From Bacteroidales bacterium (GTDB lineage: Bacteria; Bacteroidota; Bacteroidia; Bacteroidales; FEN-979): a DNA stretch of 38,822 nucleotides. Numbering within the stretch: the stretch's first letter is position 1; each line of letters opens with the position of its first letter. Shown in pieces: positions 35,062-38,822 of this stretch. The position numbers and the translations under genes are program-made. The DNA is taken from the NCBI GenBank assembly GCA_023231065.1, contig JALNWE010000026.1, forward strand, positions 1 through 38,822, written 5' to 3'. Under the pieces are notes generated by a model. That model was not told the origin of the DNA, made no database searches, and worked only from the letters and a program-made list of their open reading frames with translations.

Positions 35062-36101
35062 TTTAATATGTTAACAGTCCCTTTATATAAAACATTGTCA
35101 AAACAGCGAACAAAGAAATAATACGTATCATTTGGCAGCTGATTCCCCCTGAAAGATCCATCCCAATCATTCCGATATTCAGGGTCTGAGAGTATTCTTT
35201 CACCAAAACGGTTGTAAACATTTACTTCACAAGGCTGAACCACAGATAAGTTGAGAATCTCCCATAAATCGTTTTTTCCATCACCATTGGGAGTAAAGAG
35301 GGTCATGATCACAGGGTTTTTTTCAAATTCCTTAATCCTTGTTGTAAAATATTTTTCGTTATAACACCCTCCAAGATAACCTTTTACCCAGAATTGCCCT
35401 CCGTTATAAATGATAATAGAACCAGTCCTTTCGCCGGTCGACCAAAAGATGCTGTCGAACGATTCGACGGTAGAAACGATAACGCTATCGCCGGCGTAAA
35501 AAACAGTGTCACCGTAAAATTGCAGATTTAAAACCGGCGCCTCACCAATGGATATTGTCTGCGATGCTGAATCGGTGCAACCTAATCTTGTCACTACCGA
35601 CAGCAGGATATTATAATTTCCTGGTAAAGTGTAACTATGAGTGGGATTTTTTTCATAGGACCAAGCAGTACCGTCTCCAAAATCCCATTGATAACTGGTC
35701 ACAGTATCTGAATAAAGGATTGATTGGTCATAAAATGGGACCCGTTGTCCTGTACAGCCAAGGCCAGCAATAAAACCGGCATCGACTTGCCCGACAGGTA
35801 CTAATTTATATAATGCCTTGACCTCTCCGCCCCATGTCATTACCTTGAGCCCGACATTCTTGAACCCGGGTACCAGAAACAGATAAGTAACTGTATCGCC
35901 AGTAGCATCATTAAACCTTCCATCTCCGTTTAAATCCCACCATTGATAGCGGATACTGTCGTTGAACGACGGAATTGCCAAACTGATCAGGGTGGTTGCA
36001 TCTCCTAAACAAACTTTATCAAAATTAAAGTCAACAGATAATGCAACCACCCTGATCTGGAAGGCTGTAAATACAATAACAAAGAACATTAATTTCTTCA
36101 A
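35058..36101 (-). CDS. PKD-domain protein with gliding-type T9SS C-terminal domain
   Basis: A 347-residue secreted protein. A signal peptide (to about residue 20) is followed by two PKD-like repeats with the signatures YQWWDLNGDGRFND and YQWDFGDGTAWSYEKNPTHSY, a further Ig-like segment, and a C-terminal domain beginning LFTPNGDGKNDLWEI and including VNVYNRFGERI, the gliding-type (CHU_C, type B) T9SS sorting domain. Such proteins are exported with PorP/SprF help and sit on the cell surface. It overlaps the PorP/SprF gene by 4 bases. Its small size suggests a minor adhesin or matrix component (inference). Confidence 0.86.
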   Translation of the reverse strand: MKKLMFFVIVFTAFQIRVVALSVDFNFDKVCLGDATTLISLAIPSFNDSIRYQWWDLNGDGRFNDATGDTVTYLFLVPGFKNVGLKVMTWGGEVKALYKLVPVGQVDAGFIAGLGCTGQRVPFYDQSILYSDTVTSYQWDFGDGTAWSYEKNPTHSYTLPGNYNILLSVVTRLGCTDSASQTISIGEAPVLNLQFYGDTVFYAGDSVIVSTVESFDSIFWSTGERTGSIIIYNGGQFWVKGYLGGCYNEKYFTTRIKEFEKNPVIMTLFTPNGDGKNDLWEILNLSVVQPCEVNVYNRFGERILSDPEYRNDWDGSFRGNQLPNDTYYFFVRCFDNVLYKGTVNILK

Positions 36102-36119
36102 TGCTACTGGATTTTCATA

Positions 36120-37427
36120 TTATTTGACACCAAGTAATTCAACGTCAAAGACCAATGTGGAAAAAGGAGGAATAGTGCCCATATCACGGTCTTTATAAGC
36201 TAAAGATGAAGGAATGATCAAGGTCGCTTTGCCTCCAACATTCATAAGGGCAATTCCTTCATCCCAACCCTGAATGACTTGTCCCTGTCCAAGCGTGAAT
36301 TCGAATGGGTCATTGCGGTCGCGCGAAGAATCAAATTTAGTCCCATTCAGTAAGGTTCCGGTATAATGAACTTTTACTTTTTTCCCGGCAACAGCCCTGG
36401 CGCCGCTCCCTTTAACTTTTTCTACATAGATCAGCCCGCTTGCAGTAGGTTTAGCGGTAATCTTTTTTTCAACTAAATATTTTTTCATCAGATCTCCTTC
36501 CTGTTTTTTGGCTGTTTCAAGTTTTAGTTCGGCTTTCTTTTTTTCTGCTGCCTGTTGCTTATCATGATCGGCTTTTGTTTGAATATCAACTATCTCAACT
36601 TCATAGATGACAGGAGAATAGGGTGGAACCATGGCGCCCCTGCCCATTTCTCCAAAAGCAATTTTTGAAGGAAGGATCAGTGTAGCCTTTCCACCTTTTA
36701 ACATTTTGCTTACCCCTTCTTCAAAACCGGGAGTATCGAAACGTTTCCCAAATTCAAATTGTAAAGGTTCACCCCGATCGTAAGAAGAAAAGATTTGGTT
36801 GCCACCGATCAATGATACTTTGAAATGAGCTTTCACCCATTTTCCTGTATCAACTTTCATCCCTTTCCCTGCAACTGTTTCAATATAATAAAGACCAGAC
36901 GGTAATGGCGCAACTGTAATCTTATTATCAGTGATATATTTCTGCAAAGCAACTTCTTCTTTTTTCATCATTGACTGAGGAGAATCGACCGTTAATAAAG
37001 TAATATAAAAATGGATAACACTGTTGCTGTCAATAAATGCAGGAAGGGCAGGTTGACGAAAAGTTTTCTTAAATAAAGAATCAGCATTGATTATAAAATC
37101 AGCGCTGTCACCTGGCGACAACATGCTGATTCCTTCATAAATATCTCCCTTGAAATCAGAAACCGGTAATTGGAAACGAACCGGGTTACCCATGGCCGCT
37201 TTACTATTAAACAGTGTAGAATCCTTATATGTATAACGCATAGTAAGGGAAACCCAATCACCTATTTTGGGTTTGACGGTATCTTTACTTACCTTAAATA
37301 TTTTATAATACAGGCCTGTTGCGGTTTTATCATACCCGGGATATTTGGATGAACAAGCCAACGAAGTCAATGCAACCAACATTACAAAGACCAACGAATT
37401 CACAAACACTTTTTTCATACTTCGCAT
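36120..37427 (-). CDS. Triple-domain FKBP-type peptidyl-prolyl isomerase lipoprotein
   Basis: A 435-residue lipoprotein: signal peptide, then LTSLAC as lipobox with Cys25 if the start at 37427 is used (a second ATG at 37418 is equally plausible). Three FKBP domains follow, near 40-150, 170-285 and 330-435, joined by a charged helix (KKKAELKLETAKKQ). Only the last has a full active-site set (VHYTGTLLNGTKFDSS, QVIQGWDEG, FSTLVFDVELL). The first is degenerate; in the second the FDSS motif is FSSY. It probably helps fold periplasmic or surface proteins, and the 18-base distance to the PKD gene suggests co-expression with T9SS cargo. Confidence 0.88.
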   Translation of the reverse strand: MRSMKKVFVNSLVFVMLVALTSLACSSKYPGYDKTATGLYYKIFKVSKDTVKPKIGDWVSLTMRYTYKDSTLFNSKAAMGNPVRFQLPVSDFKGDIYEGISMLSPGDSADFIINADSLFKKTFRQPALPAFIDSNSVIHFYITLLTVDSPQSMMKKEEVALQKYITDNKITVAPLPSGLYYIETVAGKGMKVDTGKWVKAHFKVSLIGGNQIFSSYDRGEPLQFEFGKRFDTPGFEEGVSKMLKGGKATLILPSKIAFGEMGRGAMVPPYSPVIYEVEIVDIQTKADHDKQQAAEKKKAELKLETAKKQEGDLMKKYLVEKKITAKPTASGLIYVEKVKGSGARAVAGKKVKVHYTGTLLNGTKFDSSRDRNDPFEFTLGQGQVIQGWDEGIALMNVGGKATLIIPSSLAYKDRDMGTIPPFSTLVFDVELLGVK

Positions 37428-37641
37428 TTTAACATTTTGGTTTATAATAATTTAATTAAGAATTTCACAAATCATTGATAAATGGCCTTCCCTTTGCTGT
37501 AAGCTTCGACGCTTATTAATTAAATGATAGATAAGAGGTGATCTAAGGACTGCTCAAGATAGTAAAGTCCTGACTGCCAGAAGGCCTTTGTCCTATTGTT
37601 TTTTTCAACATTTTTTGAACCATTTTTCTTACTGACCTTGT
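37428..37641. other. Intergenic gap between two FKBP genes
   Basis: This 214-base AT-rich stretch holds no recognisable gene, hairpin or perfect TAnnTTTG box on the minus strand. A promoter for the larger FKBP gene probably lies here but cannot be pointed to. Confidence 0.4.
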
Positions 37642-38202
37642 TTAATTTTTTTCTTTAACAGCAATGACTTCGACGTCATAAACCAGAATCGTCCTCATGG
37701 GTATCTTATTGAGGTCACCCAACAGACCATAAGCAAGATGAGATGGTAGTATCAGCTTTGCCCTGTCTCCCGTTTTCAGGTACAAGACGCCCTCTTCCAA
37801 TCCATTGGAAACTGCATGTTTCCCTAACTCAAATTCACAAGGATGACCTGGATCGGCAGTATAGATCAAATCTCCATTTATTTTTTTTAATGTATATAGG
37901 ATCGTGACAATTTTCCCTTTCCCTGCTTTTATTCCATTCCCTTCTTTGTAAATCATGTATCTAAGGCCTGTCGGACTCGTAGTTACCTTCCAATGGTAAC
38001 GATGCACAAAATCTTCAATTTCCTCGTCTTCAGAGCTTAAGATTTGTTTGTTATATTGGATTAGGGTATCATCCATCATTTTAAGGTTATCCGTTGATTG
38101 TATCGGCGATTTCGGTTGTTTACACGAATAGATGAAAATCATGCAGAGGCTCATAGAAAGAACAAACCGGATCCCCTGAAAATGGTTGCGGATTGTGTTC
38201 AA
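37642..38202 (-). CDS. FKBP-type isomerase lipoprotein, GldI-like
   Basis: A 186-residue protein with an N-terminal hydrophobic signal and lipobox-like IYSCKQ, then one FKBP domain (about 80-183) with GNGIKAGKGKIVTILYTLK, GLEEGVLYLKTGDRAKLILP and TILVYDVEVIAV. The usual Trp of the pocket is Leu and the FDSS segment is missing, so catalysis may be weak. The position one base after a DHH phosphoesterase, the lipoprotein signal and the single FKBP domain fit the gliding-motility lipoprotein GldI of Bacteroidota. The identification as GldI is moderate; other small FKBP lipoproteins look alike. It is probably in the same operon as the phosphoesterase. Confidence 0.78.
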   Translation of the reverse strand: MNTIRNHFQGIRFVLSMSLCMIFIYSCKQPKSPIQSTDNLKMMDDTLIQYNKQILSSEDEEIEDFVHRYHWKVTTSPTGLRYMIYKEGNGIKAGKGKIVTILYTLKKINGDLIYTADPGHPCEFELGKHAVSNGLEEGVLYLKTGDRAKLILPSHLAYGLLGDLNKIPMRTILVYDVEVIAVKEKN

Positions 38203-38203
38203 G

Positions 38204-38822
38204 TTAATATACCGATTTGAGTTGGAACTGATAAGAAGGTAATAATTTTCTGAATAATGCTACAGTCTCATTCAGGGTCGTTGTACAATTGGCTCCGGAA
38301 GCATTGGCATGACCTCCCCCATCGAAATGGTCCCGGGCAAACTGATCAACAGAAAAATGTCCTTTAGATCTGAAAGATACTTTTACAATGCCATCACGTT
38401 CCATAAACAATGCAGCCAGATTAATATTATTTATTGACAAAGCATAGTTAACTACATCTTCGGTATCTCCAATCTGATAATGAAATTTGTTCAGGTCTTC
38501 AGCAGACAGAACAATATAGGCAGTGTTAAGATCAGGAAGCACTACCAACTGATTACTAATTGAATAGCCCAGTAATCTCAAACGGTTTTCGGAATAGGTA
38601 TCATATATTAAACGATGAATATGCTCCCCATCAACACCAAGCCGGATCAATTCCGCAATAATAATGTACGTCTTGACGCAATTGCAGGAGTAACTAAGGG
38701 ACCCTGTATCCGTAATAATTCCGGCATAGATACAATCTGCAATATTTTTATCCATGAGATGCAGGTCCCCGGAAGCTTCAATAAAATCATACACCAGCTC
38801 TGATGTCGATGAGGTCATAGGA
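38204..38822 (-). CDS. DHH-family phosphoesterase (NrnA-like), C-terminal part, cut by window end
   Basis: The frame stays open to the window edge, so the N-terminal DHH catalytic half lies beyond it. The visible part starts near SSTSELVYDFI, keeps ADCIYAGIITDTGSLSYS and ends with the DHHA1 substrate-binding motif DGGGHANASGA near the C-terminus. These proteins are nanoRNases/pAp phosphatases of the NrnA type. An ATG at 38818 is inside the gene and not its true start. It is followed one base later by the FKBP lipoprotein. About 205 residues are seen, roughly the last 60 percent of a typical 340-residue family member. Confidence 0.9.
   Translation of the reverse strand, partial: PMTSSTSELVYDFIEASGDLHLMDKNIADCIYAGIITDTGSLSYSCNCVKTYIIIAELIRLGVDGEHIHRLIYDTYSENRLRLLGYSISNQLVVLPDLNTAYIVLSAEDLNKFHYQIGDTEDVVNYALSINNINLAALFMERDGIVKVSFRSKGHFSVDQFARDHFDGGGHANASGANCTTTLNETVALFRKLLPSYQFQLKSVY

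Noticed and set aside
1..38822. CRISPR arrays, tRNA/rRNA genes, insertion sequences, phage genes
   Set aside because: No spaced direct repeats, no cloverleaf or rRNA-like sequence, and no transposase or phage motifs were recognised in any frame.

Overview
The window looks like chromosomal DNA from a member of the Bacteroidota. The reasons are secreted proteins ending in type IX secretion (T9SS) C-terminal domains (YPNP-type and gliding-type), a PorP/SprF-family protein, several perfect TAnnTTTG -7 promoter boxes, few Shine-Dalgarno sites and frequent TTG/GTG starts. The exact genus cannot be read from the sequence. No tRNA, rRNA, CRISPR array, insertion sequence or phage gene was seen.

Layout. 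(1) 1-146 is a long imperfect palindrome just upstream of uvrB (147-2198). (2) 2281-17939, plus strand, is an exopolysaccharide/O-antigen assembly operon: a stand-alone receiver protein, a receiver-sugar transferase fusion, a short TolC-like protein, a Wzz-like protein with an embedded LysM domain and a degenerate tyrosine-kinase domain, a Wzx flippase, a Wzy-like polymerase/ligase, a 36-residue membrane peptide, six glycosyltransferases (two tandem paralogous pairs) and a hexapeptide acyltransferase. (3) 17978-21125, minus strand, converges on that operon: a MaoC-ketoreductase fusion, an FkbH-type HAD protein and an acyl carrier protein. This resembles a small acyl-building cassette. (4) 21318-23369, minus, is a T9SS cargo protein made of six ~95-residue beta repeats, with a strong terminator. 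(5) 23735-27381, plus: FkbM methyltransferase, membrane glycosyltransferase, secreted beta-helix protein. Then 27449-31050: zinc-ribbon methyltransferase and two adjacent hybrid histidine kinases, the first of which lacks the phospho-acceptor histidine. (6) 38822-31065, minus: end of a DHH phosphoesterase, a GldI-like FKBP lipoprotein, a three-domain FKBP lipoprotein, a PKD protein with a gliding-type CTD, a PorP/SprF protein and a large T9SS cargo with a degenerate deacetylase-like N-terminus.

How it may work together (inference). The sugar transferase starts a lipid-linked glycan. The glycosyltransferases extend it, Wzx and the Wzy-like protein flip and polymerise it, and the LysM-Wzz/TolC-like pair may span the envelope in place of a Wza channel, which is absent here. 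The acyltransferase and the ACP/FkbH/MaoC-SDR cassette may decorate the glycan. Recurring oddities are signalling or catalytic domains that lost key residues: receiver Asp to Glu, histidine kinase His to Ala, a BY-kinase without Walker Asp residues, and an incomplete deacetylase metal site. No sugar-nucleotide biosynthesis genes are present, so precursors must be encoded elsewhere.
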